Program-made: the position numbers and the translations under genes
Shown here: one piece after another, positions 27,298 to 35,233 of the stretch
How positions within the stretch are numbered: position 1 is the first letter of the stretch
Layout of the letters: each line of letters begins with the position of its first letter
From: Desulfuromonas sp.
Lineage (GTDB): Bacteria > Desulfobacterota > Desulfuromonadia > Desulfuromonadales > Geopsychrobacteraceae
Assembly: GCA_002869665.1 (NCBI GenBank)
Contig: PKUG01000046.1
Coordinates: 1-37,708 of the forward strand
Direction of reading: 5' to 3'
DNA length: 37,708 nt
The notes under the pieces: model-generated
Databases searched by the model: none
What the model was told of the DNA's origin: nothing
The model's input: only the letters and a program-made list of their open reading frames with translations

Positions 27298-27357
27298 TGC
27301 GCAACACACATTAACGCAGTCATCTGAGATTCAGAGGGGGATCGATGATACATAACG

Positions 27358-27394
27358 ACAAGCCATCCGAATTAAATAACGGGTGGCTTGTTTT
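27358..27394 (+). terminator. terminator-like hairpin in the leader of the accessory genes
   Basis: ACAAGCCATCC (27358-27368) pairs with GGGTGGCTTGT (27381-27391; one T/G wobble), loop about 12 nt, followed by TTTGTTTG. It lies downstream of the TTGACA promoter and ahead of the likely start of the next gene, so it could be a terminator or an attenuator. A short frame with a good ribosome site (ATG 27345) runs through it. Confidence 0.45.
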
Positions 27395-27461
27395 GTTTGT
27401 GGAATGTGTACACGCCCCCATTGACAAGTCATTCCAGATCCGATGCAAAAGCGGAGCGCCT

Positions 27462-27967
27462 TTGAATTCAAACATTAAGAATGTGAAAAATATCAGTGCT
27501 TTCATACTGGTTTTAGTAGCGCTTGCAATTGTGTATGCCACCTTCTACGAGGCAGCCTCTTACTCTAGCCTCCCCGTATATCCAGAGGCAGAGAAGGTGA
27601 CTTATCACACTGACCAACCAGCCACGGGGTTCAACTCCTGTACCTACCTGGTTGAGAGCTTTTTCCCGGCTGGAGACTTGATGCTTTTATCAACAGTGAA
27701 CTCAAGCGTAATGGTTTTAAACCGTTCACTAGCCCATCTCAGCCTGTGCAGGGTGAGTGGTACGCGACGGATCCGAAAACTTTGACTGACGTACCAACTC
27801 AAGAAATTCCTGCGCGGTACATAGAATTTTGGGAGAACAGCGCTACTGACGAAATCGTATGGGTGGTACTCATGTATGCACCATTAGGCGAATTGGAGAA
27901 CTGGAAGAATGTTGTTCAGGTGAGCCTTAATAGCGGCAGTCTTTCAGCATTTAAGGAATGCCAATGA
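27462..27967 (+). pseudogene. frameshifted small membrane-anchored protein of unknown function
   Basis: Two overlapping frames read as one protein. The first gives an N-terminal membrane helix (FILVLVALAIVYATFY) and continues to TYLVESF; the second continues PGWRLDAFINSELKRNGF and ends at ENWKNVVQVSLNSG... near 27967. They join at a run of five T (27660-27664); adding one T restores a 168-residue protein from TTG 27462 (GGAG 5 nt upstream). It may be a true decayed gene, a sequencing error in the homopolymer, or, less likely, programmed slippage. I do not recognise the family. An upstream ATG (27345) would add 39 residues through the hairpin. Confidence 0.6.
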
Positions 27968-28070
27968 TATTGAAACGTTCTTTAATGTCTTAATCGAACT
28001 GGCTATAAAGAATCACATTCTTACCACAATGTTAAATTCTCTTTGGTATTCACCGTTAGGAGGGGATTGG

Positions 28071-28625
28071 ATGAGGATAAACATATTTTCACTATTAGCT
28101 TTTGTCTTGCTTACGGCATGTGCCCCTCCTGTTGATATCAGTACAGGTATTGAGAACCTGAATAATAATTGCTATGAAGATTTAGATGACCCTGTATTGA
28201 AAATCAATTTTCCTTTTGAAATTGTTTCTGTCAGGTCGGCAGATAGGTATGAAAATGACGGTAAAATTAAGCTGACAATAAAGAGTCTTGAAACGAATAA
28301 TATTAAACTTAGTGTTAAAATATTCAAATACAAAATTTTATCCGATGACTTGTTGTTCGAAAAGCTGAATGAAGAAAAGTACATAAAAAATGATTATGAT
28401 AATCTTATAAGAAAAAGAAAAGGGTTTGTCACATTAAAAGTGACGGACTATTTCAGAGATCAGACAATTGAGACTACGATAATTAAAAAAATCGATAAAA
28501 AAAGAATAGTAATTATAGAGATAAAAGAGGCCTACTATCCACTTCCAAAAAACTGGAAGTCAAACAAAGAATCAATCATCGAGAAGTATGCCGATTATGC
28601 TAACTCCATTTTTGATCAAATATGA
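28071..28625 (+). CDS. AT-rich lipoprotein of unknown function
   Basis: A 184-residue predicted lipoprotein: MRINIFSLLAFVLLTAC has a classic lipobox, followed by an Asn/Asp-rich linker. The mature part is Lys/Ile/Asn-rich (KKIDKKRIVIIEIKEAYYP) with likely beta strands; no family recognised. Codon use and base content are far more AT-rich than all neighbours, which suggests recent horizontal acquisition. ATG 28071 is chosen for the strong TTAGGAGGGG ribosome site. The gene ends just before the VOC gene region. Confidence 0.75.
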   Translation: MRINIFSLLAFVLLTACAPPVDISTGIENLNNNCYEDLDDPVLKINFPFEIVSVRSADRYENDGKIKLTIKSLETNNIKLSVKIFKYKILSDDLLFEKLNEEKYIKNDYDNLIRKRKGFVTLKVTDYFRDQTIETTIIKKIDKKRIVIIEIKEAYYPLPKNWKSNKESIIEKYADYANSIFDQI

Positions 28626-28687
28626 ATTTCAACCTGTTAGGTAGAGGGCCGACCCAGGTAGCCTGTTACAACGTTCAGAGCCTAAAT

Positions 28688-29356
28688 ATGACCCACCTTC
28701 AAACACATATCGACCATTTGGTCATTGCCGCTGAGACCCTTGAACAGGGTGTTGCTTATGTGAAAGAACAGTTGGGTGTCGGGATGCCCTTTGGCGGTGT
28801 TCATCCGCAGATGGGGACTCACAATCACCTGATGCGGCTTGGTGATGGAATCTTCCTTGAAGTTATCGCCATAAATCCGGATGCCGAACCTCCTCGGCGG
28901 CCGCGCTGGTTTGGTCTGGATGATGCCCTGATTCGGGCGCAGCTTGCGGTACAACCTGTTTTGCTCACCTGGGTTGTGAATAGCAATGATATCGACCAAC
29001 TCATTCGAAATGCGGCCTTTTCGGCAGGAACGGCAGAGCCGATCAGTCGTGGGGATTTGCACTGGCATTTTGGTTTGCCGGAAGATGGGCGTTTGCTCGC
29101 TGGTGGGACGCTGCCTTACGCGATCGAATGGCACACGGACCGACATCCCGCTGAGTCAATGGCGGACCTGGGATGTCGTTTCGAGAAACTTGAGATCTAT
29201 CATCCTCGTGCGGAGTGGCTGCAGTCAGCTTTGGAATCGATTGCCGCGCAGGATCTGGTTACGGTTCATCCGTTGCCGGGGAATGAAACAGCGTACATGG
29301 TTGTTTCTGTTCAAACTCCTGCTGGATTGAAAAGCTTGTCGAGCAAAATATGCTGA
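28688..29356 (+). CDS. VOC-superfamily protein (Glyoxalase_3-like)
   Basis: A 222-residue protein with two glyoxalase/bleomycin-type half-domains. The N-terminal THIDHLVIAAETLEQGVAYV and MGTHNHLMRLGDGIFLEVIAIN carry His and Glu at the metal-ligand positions; the central HWHFGLPEDG and LPYAIEWHTDRHPAESM also fit Glyoxalase_3-like domains. The substrate is unknown. GC content is back to the genome norm, unlike the gene before it. The start at ATG 28688 is chosen by similarity; the ribosome site is weak and the open frame extends upstream without family match. Confidence 0.8.
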   Translation: MTHLQTHIDHLVIAAETLEQGVAYVKEQLGVGMPFGGVHPQMGTHNHLMRLGDGIFLEVIAINPDAEPPRRPRWFGLDDALIRAQLAVQPVLLTWVVNSNDIDQLIRNAAFSAGTAEPISRGDLHWHFGLPEDGRLLAGGTLPYAIEWHTDRHPAESMADLGCRFEKLEIYHPRAEWLQSALESIAAQDLVTVHPLPGNETAYMVVSVQTPAGLKSLSSKIC

Positions 29357-29390
29357 TGTGTGCTGAGCAGCGAGGAATCTGAATGGCATT

Positions 29391-29834
29391 ATGAAGAATG
29401 TAGAGCAGCTTGAAAAAAGGTGGAAGCGTTTGAAATTTTCTTATCGGTTGTTGATCGCCTGCCTTTTGTTCTTCGGTTTTTTCATTTTATATTTCACAGC
29501 AGTTTCTTCAGAGCTCTCAAGAAATCTTGCGTACATTGTGGGGGCGGTAATTATGCTTCCCCTGTACGCATATATTTTTATCTGGAAATGCCCACGCTGC
29601 GGGAAAAATTATGCGCACTATTTTGGTCAGCTTACCTATGAATGGCCTTTGTTCAAAAAGTGTGCGAAATGCGAATTGCCTTTTGGTTCTACGTGTTTTG
29701 ACGAGCAAGATTTGGCTGAGCAGCTTAGGATGGAAAACAGTAAGAAATGCCCTTACTCTCATCTGCCGGAGGATAACACGACAGACATCTGTAAAGGATG
29801 CGGTGTCGTAATTGAGAAGAAATCTGAGAAGTAA
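29391..29834 (+). CDS. small membrane protein with zinc-ribbon cysteines
   Basis: A 147-residue protein with two membrane helices (about 19-40 and 46-63) followed by a cytoplasmic or exposed tail holding CPRCGKNY and CAKCELPFG, a probable zinc ribbon, and near the end another CxxC (CKGCGVVIE). It resembles uncharacterised zinc-ribbon membrane proteins common in Gammaproteobacteria and Desulfobacterota; no function is known. It follows the VOC gene by 34 bp on the same strand and converges with the IclR regulator. Confidence 0.72.
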   Translation: MKNVEQLEKRWKRLKFSYRLLIACLLFFGFFILYFTAVSSELSRNLAYIVGAVIMLPLYAYIFIWKCPRCGKNYAHYFGQLTYEWPLFKKCAKCELPFGSTCFDEQDLAEQLRMENSKKCPYSHLPEDNTTDICKGCGVVIEKKSEK

Positions 29835-29900
29835 TTATATCTAGTCGGTTCGTCGATAGCGCCAGCCCCGCTTATGCTTTATGGCTCTCCACCAGCTTTC

Positions 29901-30656
29901 CTAACAGCTACTCACATTCCCCAAAGCACAACATAACTCTTTTGACGCGGCCAGCAGCTTTTTCTTCGCATTCTCCAGCCGTTCGCCCGACAGGCGTGTC
30001 GGGGAGGCGGTTACTGACATTCCGGCGACCACGATCCCGTTTTCATTGCGCACCGGCATGGCGATGGAGCGCACGTTTTCATCGAGTTCGCGGTCATCGA
30101 TGGCGATCCCTTCGCTGCGCACCTGTTCGATCGTTTCTCTCAATTTTTTGGGGTTGGTAATCGTCCTGCTGGTGTAGGCCTGGAAATCCGTTTCGGCCAG
30201 GTATCTCTCGAAGCTCTCTTCATCGAGATGGGCCAGGAGAATCTTTCCTAAAGCGGTGCAGTAGGCGGGGAGTTTGGCTTTGACCTCGATCTTGACGCTC
30301 ATGTCGTCGGGAGTGAAGCGTTCGAGCGTCAGCATTTCGTTGTTCTGCAGGACCCCGAGGTTGACGGCATCGTTCACTTCGACCTGCAGGCGGCGCAGGA
30401 TCGGGGCGGCGATACGTGACAGTCCGTAGCGGTTTTTGACCTGAGCACCCATCTGGTAGATCTTCAGGCTGGCGGTGTAGTGCCCGGTATCGGCCTCCTG
30501 GATGACATATTTCATCTCGATCAGGGTGTTCAGAAAACGATGGATGGAGCTTTTGTTCAGGTCCAGCGCCTTGCTTAGAGTGGCCGCTTTGGCGGGGCCT
30601 TCCTGGCAGAGGTATTCGAGCACCCGGAACATTTTGATTGATGATGCCATCGACAT
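29901..30656 (-). CDS. IclR-family transcriptional regulator
   Basis: A 251-residue regulator: N-terminal winged helix (FRVLEYLCQEGPAKAATLSKALDLNKSSIHRFLNTL) and a C-terminal IclR effector domain (AVNLGVLQNNEMLTLERF, YCTALGKILLAHL, GIAIDDRELDENVRSIAMPV). IclR proteins often sense small organic or aromatic acids. ATG 30656 is chosen for GGAG 9 nt upstream; a TTG ten codons earlier is possible. It is the last gene behind the molybdoenzyme, ferredoxin and transporter genes on the same strand, after a terminator, so it may have its own promoter. Control of that operon is inferred from position. Confidence 0.92.
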   Translation of the reverse strand: MSMASSIKMFRVLEYLCQEGPAKAATLSKALDLNKSSIHRFLNTLIEMKYVIQEADTGHYTASLKIYQMGAQVKNRYGLSRIAAPILRRLQVEVNDAVNLGVLQNNEMLTLERFTPDDMSVKIEVKAKLPAYCTALGKILLAHLDEESFERYLAETDFQAYTSRTITNPKKLRETIEQVRSEGIAIDDRELDENVRSIAMPVRNENGIVVAGMSVTASPTRLSGERLENAKKKLLAASKELCCALGNVSSC

Positions 30657-30770
30657 GGTGAGTCTCTCCGCAGGTACAGAGCGCAAGGAGTCATAAGGGA
30701 TTCACGTTTCGCTGCAATTTATCAGCCCTCCTGCGAAAGCGCAACAAAACCGGTTTGCCGGACAGTTGTG

Positions 30771-30796
30771 AAAAAAAGGCCGGGCAGAGCCCGGCC
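30771..30796 (-). terminator. rho-independent terminator after the OFA transporter gene
   Basis: GGCCGGGC (30778-30785) pairs with GCCCGGCC (30789-30796) across a 3-nt loop; on the minus strand the stem is followed by seven T. It lies about 35 bp after the transporter stop and separates it from the IclR gene. Confidence 0.93.
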
Positions 30797-30830
30797 GAAC
30801 AAAGGATGACAATTCAGACCGTTTGTACGT

Positions 30831-32081
30831 TTATGAGTTAACCGGCTTTGCCGTAGCCGGGAATTCGGCATTGGAACGTTTGTCAAGCAGGCGGAACAGG
30901 GCCGCAAATACCAGTCCGGCGATGTTAACGCCGAGGGCGATGAGGAATGCGGTGTCGTAGGAACCGGTCGCGACGCGGACCTTGGCGGCGGAGAGCGGGC
31001 CGGTCAGGGCGGCCATGCTCAGGCCGATGAAGGTGATGCCGTAATTGACGCCGAAGTTCTTGAGGCCGTAGCGTTCGCTGATGATGCCGGGCATGGTCCC
31101 CATGAACCCGCCGAAGACCGCGCCGACACCGATACCGGAGGCGACAAAGCCCGCGACGTTAGCGGTGAAGGTGAGGTTGAGCAGAGAGACCGCCGAGACG
31201 ACATACATCACCATGATGGTGTTGGAACGACCGATGCGGTCGGACAGACCGCCGAAGCCGATCCGGCCGAGGACGTTGGCGAGGCTGATGATGCTGACGA
31301 AGAACGCGGCTTTCATCGGCGTGAGGTTGTACATCAACTGGCCGATCGGCGAAGCGTGGGCAAGAATCATCAGACCGGACATGGTGCCGCAGAACATCAT
31401 CATCAGAACCATCCACCAGGCGGCATCGCGAATCATCTTGTGCCAGATGACGTTGTTGTCGCCTGTCTTGTTGACGGTAACTGCCGGCGGAGTCCACCCT
31501 GCCGGTTTGTAGCCGGCCGGAGCTTTTTTGACAACGAAGCAACAGGCGGCGATGATGACGAAGAAGACCGCACCGAGAATCTGGAAGGTAGCGAGGACGC
31601 CGTACTTGATGATCAGGGCGCTGGCGATCGGTGCGACGATCATCGCACCACAGCCGTAACCGGCGGCGCAGAGGCCCGAGGCCAGTCCGCGCTTGTCGGG
31701 GAAGAACTTGACGGTGTTCCCCAGGTTGGCGCAGTAGATGAACGCGCCGCCGGTTCCGGCCAGCACGCTGTAGGTGAGGTAAAGCATGCCGACCTTGGTG
31801 ACCATGCCGGTCAGGACCAAGCCGATGGTGAACATCAGGCCGCCGATGATCATGCCGTTGCGGGCGCCCAGCTTGTCCTGGATAAAGCCGCCGGCGGTGG
31901 ATGCCACCGGGCTGAGACCGTGGTTAATGGTAAAGGCCAGCGCCAGGGCAGGTGCCGCCCAGCCGAAGAGTTGCCCCAACGGATTGGCAAAGACGCTCCA
32001 GGCATAGAGGGTGCCGCAGCAGATGTTGGTGATGATGGCCGCGATCAGGATTGCCCAGCGATTGTAATGTTGCTCAGACAT
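30831..32081 (-). CDS. OFA-family (oxalate/formate antiporter-like) MFS transporter
   Basis: A 416-residue major facilitator with 12 predicted helices. The start RWAILIAAIITNICCGTLYAWSVF and the segments GGAFIYCANLGNTVKFFPDKRGLASG and GGLSDRIGRSNTIMVMYV are typical of the OFA family, whose characterised members exchange oxalate, formate or other small carboxylates. ATG 32081 is chosen for AAGGAG 8 nt upstream; the longer open frame has no ribosome site. It sits directly downstream of the molybdoenzyme subunits and probably imports their substrate or exports the product. Confidence 0.9.
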   Translation of the reverse strand: MSEQHYNRWAILIAAIITNICCGTLYAWSVFANPLGQLFGWAAPALALAFTINHGLSPVASTAGGFIQDKLGARNGMIIGGLMFTIGLVLTGMVTKVGMLYLTYSVLAGTGGAFIYCANLGNTVKFFPDKRGLASGLCAAGYGCGAMIVAPIASALIIKYGVLATFQILGAVFFVIIAACCFVVKKAPAGYKPAGWTPPAVTVNKTGDNNVIWHKMIRDAAWWMVLMMMFCGTMSGLMILAHASPIGQLMYNLTPMKAAFFVSIISLANVLGRIGFGGLSDRIGRSNTIMVMYVVSAVSLLNLTFTANVAGFVASGIGVGAVFGGFMGTMPGIISERYGLKNFGVNYGITFIGLSMAALTGPLSAAKVRVATGSYDTAFLIALGVNIAGLVFAALFRLLDKRSNAEFPATAKPVNS

Positions 32082-32198
32082 ACATAGTTCTCCTTCATGA
32101 GGGTTGACAATAGGTCCCACGTCACGTTGATGCAGAAGGTCCCCACAGCCTGAAAATGACGGGTTCAGGCCGTGGAGAACGCTGCCGCGAAAAAACTG

Positions 32199-32534
32199 CT
32201 ATGGTATGAAAATCGCTGTTTTGTGCCCCAGTTCAGCGGCTCTGTTCGCCAGCTGATCGAGGGGGGCGTATTCCATGCACTGGCTCAGGCAGTGATGAAC
32301 ACAGGACGGTTTTTTGCCCGCGGCAACCCGGTCGGCGCAGAGGTCGCACAACTGGGTCGGGGTGGGGACGTAATCCCATTCGAACTTGCCGGGGGTGACT
32401 TCCCAGGGGCCGTTTTCCAGCAGTTTGATCCCCCATTTGCCGCGCGGTAATTTCAGCACGTTCTTGCAGGCGACCTCGCAACTGTGGCAGCCGCTGCAGA
32501 ACTGGTAGTTGATAAGCAAGCCATGCCTCTCCAT
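32199..32534 (-). CDS. 4Fe-4S ferredoxin-type subunit of the molybdoenzyme
   Basis: A 111-residue DmsB-like electron-transfer protein. Cysteine sets: CSGCHSCEVAC near residues 13-23, and CDLCADRV plus SCVHHCLSQC near 64-88, enough for two [4Fe-4S] clusters. It is much shorter than the usual 180-200 residue four-cluster subunits. ATG 32534 is chosen because AAAGGAG lies 8 nt upstream; that ribosome site sits inside an alternative ATG six codons earlier. It starts 26 bp after the molybdopterin subunit and should pass electrons to or from it. No membrane anchor subunit is present. Confidence 0.88.
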   Translation of the reverse strand: MERHGLLINYQFCSGCHSCEVACKNVLKLPRGKWGIKLLENGPWEVTPGKFEWDYVPTPTQLCDLCADRVAAGKKPSCVHHCLSQCMEYAPLDQLANRAAELGHKTAIFIP

Positions 32535-32560
32535 TCGGGAAACTCCTTTCATTCCTCTTT

Positions 32561-34816
32561 TCAGTCCTTGATGCTCGAACTTTCAACCCGCTTCGCCTTG
32601 CAGATCATCTGCTTATAAGGCGCGCCGAAGCCGAGCTTGCCGATGGTTTTGTGCGGGATCATGGTGTTGAGGTTGGCATCCCAGACGCCGAACAGGTTTG
32701 GCGCTTCACCGTCCTGCTCCGGATACCACCAGCCGTGCACGGCATGGCAGACCTTGGGATGGATGGTCGCTGTCAGGTGGGCGACCATGCGACAGCGGCC
32801 GAGCATGTTCTCCAGTTCGACCCAGTCCCCCTCACCAATCCCCAGCTTCGCGGCAGTTTCCGGGTGAAATTCGACCACCGGATAGGGATCGATCTCGCGC
32901 AGGGTCGCGATTTGCCGGTGTTCGGAGTGGAAGGAGGTCGGCTTGCGCGCACCGGAGGTCAGGATCAGCGGATATTCGCTGAAGAGCTCGGGGGAAGAGA
33001 GTGGTCCGTAAGGCGGCTCCTGGTAGTAGGGGAGGGCATCATCCCCCCAGTTCTCGAACAGGGTCGATTTCAATTCAACCAGACCGGTGACGGTGTTGAA
33101 ACCCGGCTCGCCGTCCACGCGCAGCAGCCCTTTTTCATATTTCTTGTAGGTATATTCCGGCTGATAGACACCCAGTTCGCTGAGGCCTTCGAAGTCGATC
33201 CCCAGCTCCGGTTGCAGCTGGTTGGTGAAGAAGTCCTGCACCGTTTCAAAGGGCCACATGTCGGGGTGCAGCCGTTTGCCCAGCTCCATGCAGACCTCGA
33301 GGTCAGACTTGGTGTCGCCGACGCGCAGCGCTTCGTTCATGGCGCCGAGGGTGATGGCGTTGCGGCCGTAGTTGGTGATGACCACGCCGTTATGTTCGGC
33401 AAAGGTCGGTAGCGGCAGGAAGATGTCGGCCAGGGCCATGGTTGTGGGATTATGGAACAGGTCCTGGGCGACGATCAGTTCCATTTTCTTCAACGCGTTG
33501 TACCAGCGCTGCGGCTGTACGGCGCTCGACGGTGCCAGCACGTTGGTGCTGTTGATCCAGGCCATGCGCAGCTTGTAGGGCTTGCCCGATTCCAGGGTGT
33601 CGAGGGTTTCGTCGGGGTGGGTGGTCGCCATGGCTGCGCCCACCGCCGGCCAGGTTTTGGCGCCCAGTCGTTTATCCCAGAGCTCCTCGCTCAGGTTGCG
33701 CCGCGTCTCCATCCGCCATTTGCCGAGCAGGGACGATGGCGGGCCGAGGGTCAGCCCACCCGGAACATCCAGGTTACCGGTGATCGCGGTCAGGGCCAGG
33801 ATCGAGTGTCCCAGCTGAACACCGTTGGGGTTCATGTCAACGGCCAGGCCCCACTGGATCGAGGTCGGCTTCTCCTGGGCCATAATTCTGGCTACGGTGA
33901 CGATGGTCTCCTCAGAAACCCAGGTGATCTCGGCGACCTTTTTCGGCGGATATTGCTGGACGCGCTCCTTGAGTTCTTCGAAGCCGTAACACCATTTTTC
34001 GACGAACTCCTTGTCGTAGAGCTCTTCATTGATGATGACATTGAGGAAACCGAGGGCCAGCGCCGCATCGGTTCCCGGGCGCAGCTGGCAGACATGCTCG
34101 GCATGGGCTCCCAGCCAGGTAACACGCGGATCGATACAGATGATCTTGGTGCCACGTTTCATCATGTCGATGATCGAATGACCGAAGAAGCCGTCCGGGT
34201 TCGAGAAGAGCGGGTTTTTCCCCCAGGTGACCACGTATTTTGGCAACGTAAAAGCCGGGTTGTCATAGCGGTCGGGATAGTTGCCGGCGAAGTCGATTTC
34301 CGGGTAGCCGGCACCGAGGATGAAGTCGGTGATCGCGCAGCGCGGGCCGTAGCAGGACCAACCGCTGATCGGCTGACTGACATTTGGAGTGCCGATGGAG
34401 GCGAAGGCGAGGGGGTAGTAGTAGAGGCAGGCCTCGCGACCGGTGCCGCCGAAGACGATGATCGACTCGGCGCCGTGGTCGGCTTTGAGCTGGTTGATTT
34501 TGGGAATGATGATGTCCCAGGCTTCATCCCAGCTGATCGGGGTCCAGGTGTCCTTGCCACGATCCTTGGGATCGCGCTTCATCGGGGTGGTGATACGCTT
34601 GGGGTGGTGAACGTACTCCGGCAGAGACAAGCAGCGGACGCAGAGTCGCCCGTTTGTGATCGGGTGCTCCTCATCGCCTTCAACGTCGACCAGACGACCA
34701 TCTTTCACGGTCAGGCGCATTCCACACCCGACCGGATGTTCCCCCGGCGGTGACCAGCCACAGGTGCGTACGGTGTACGAGCCATCGGAATTTTGTGATT
34801 TCCATTCGTTCTTCAT
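32561..34816 (-). CDS. DMSO reductase-family molybdopterin (Mo/W-bis-MGD) oxidoreductase, catalytic subunit
   Basis: A 751-residue soluble enzyme without a Tat signal. The N-terminal Fe-S region reads C19...GEHPVGC31GM...RLC59VRC, followed by the molybdopterin domains (SWDEAWDIIIPKI, TWGKNPLFS, CIDPRVTWLGA, QLRPGTDAALALG) and the C-terminal dinucleotide-binding domain (VEFHPETAAKLGIGEGDWVELE). In GWSCYGPR, Cys155 aligns with the Sec/Cys metal ligand of formate dehydrogenase H. The sequence most resembles the broad group holding acetylene hydratase-like proteins and the gut catechol dehydroxylases, from memory; the reaction is not determined. ATG has AGGAGG 10 nt upstream. It heads an operon with a ferredoxin subunit and OFA transporter and has a sigma-54-type promoter. 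Confidence 0.9.
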   Translation of the reverse strand: MKNEWKSQNSDGSYTVRTCGWSPPGEHPVGCGMRLTVKDGRLVDVEGDEEHPITNGRLCVRCLSLPEYVHHPKRITTPMKRDPKDRGKDTWTPISWDEAWDIIIPKINQLKADHGAESIIVFGGTGREACLYYYPLAFASIGTPNVSQPISGWSCYGPRCAITDFILGAGYPEIDFAGNYPDRYDNPAFTLPKYVVTWGKNPLFSNPDGFFGHSIIDMMKRGTKIICIDPRVTWLGAHAEHVCQLRPGTDAALALGFLNVIINEELYDKEFVEKWCYGFEELKERVQQYPPKKVAEITWVSEETIVTVARIMAQEKPTSIQWGLAVDMNPNGVQLGHSILALTAITGNLDVPGGLTLGPPSSLLGKWRMETRRNLSEELWDKRLGAKTWPAVGAAMATTHPDETLDTLESGKPYKLRMAWINSTNVLAPSSAVQPQRWYNALKKMELIVAQDLFHNPTTMALADIFLPLPTFAEHNGVVITNYGRNAITLGAMNEALRVGDTKSDLEVCMELGKRLHPDMWPFETVQDFFTNQLQPELGIDFEGLSELGVYQPEYTYKKYEKGLLRVDGEPGFNTVTGLVELKSTLFENWGDDALPYYQEPPYGPLSSPELFSEYPLILTSGARKPTSFHSEHRQIATLREIDPYPVVEFHPETAAKLGIGEGDWVELENMLGRCRMVAHLTATIHPKVCHAVHGWWYPEQDGEAPNLFGVWDANLNTMIPHKTIGKLGFGAPYKQMICKAKRVESSSIKD

Positions 34817-34884
34817 CTTGTTTTGGCCTCCTGATTCGAGATCTTAATTGTCTATAATGTGAACTTGTATTTCTTAATATGGAC

Positions 34885-34901
34885 TGCAATGGGCGGGCCA
34901 A
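34885..34901 (-). promoter_or_regulatory. sigma-54 (RpoN) promoter of the molybdoenzyme operon
   Basis: On the minus strand TTGGCCCGCCCATTGCA matches the -24/-12 consensus YTGGCACG-N4-TTGCW with a single mismatch, and the GG and GC pairs are exactly 10 nt apart. Transcription would start near 34875, giving a leader of about 58 nt. An enhancer-binding activator is needed; none is encoded in the window. Confidence 0.7.
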
Positions 34902-35233
34902 AATTTGAAAATTTACGTCTAGTGCTATATTTCAGTAGGTTAGCTATTTATATTTGAAGCTGTATCTAGCTTGTTGAAATCTCAAAATGAACTTGGCAGG
35001 TGCTTCTGTATTGAGTGTTTAAGTCTTCAGGCCGATAGCGGTGCGGGATTCTCAACATCGGACAGGCATGTCATCTTGATTCTTCTTGTGGTGGGGAAGG
35101 GGTTGGTTGAGAGTCGTTGTTGAATATCAGATCAGGATTATTGGAACTGGATTCAAATGACAAAAAGGCCGACCCCAATTCGGATCGGCCTTTTTGTCAG
35201 GCTCTGAGACCTGCTCATTTAACATCTCAGCTG
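34902..35233. other. non-coding gap upstream of the molybdoenzyme operon
   Basis: This AT-richer gap between the sigma-54 promoter and the next minus-strand gene contains no credible gene. It holds the bidirectional terminator at 35159-35198 and is the natural place for upstream activator sites for the sigma-54 promoter, but I could not recognise a specific repeat pair. Confidence 0.6.
35159..35198. terminator. bidirectional rho-independent terminator
   Basis: GACAAAAAGGCCGA (35159-35172) is exactly complementary to TCGGCCTTTTTGTC (35185-35198), 12-nt loop, with A and T runs in the arms. On the minus strand it ends the transcript of the membrane-protein gene (stop at 35234). Confidence 0.9.

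Noticed and set aside
27201-29840. Integron-like cassette array (small same-strand genes; GTTRRRY-like strings at 27290, 28032 and 28639)
   Set aside because: No paired RYYYAAC/GTTRRRY sites with attC-type symmetry surround the genes and no integrase is present; the strings are short enough to be chance.
33452-34753. Long open frame (433 codons) on the plus strand opposite the molybdopterin gene
   Set aside because: It is antisense to a clear enzyme with conserved motifs, has no recognisable domain and reflects GC-rich codon bias. The same holds for long antisense frames at 17743-19146 and 22046-23314.
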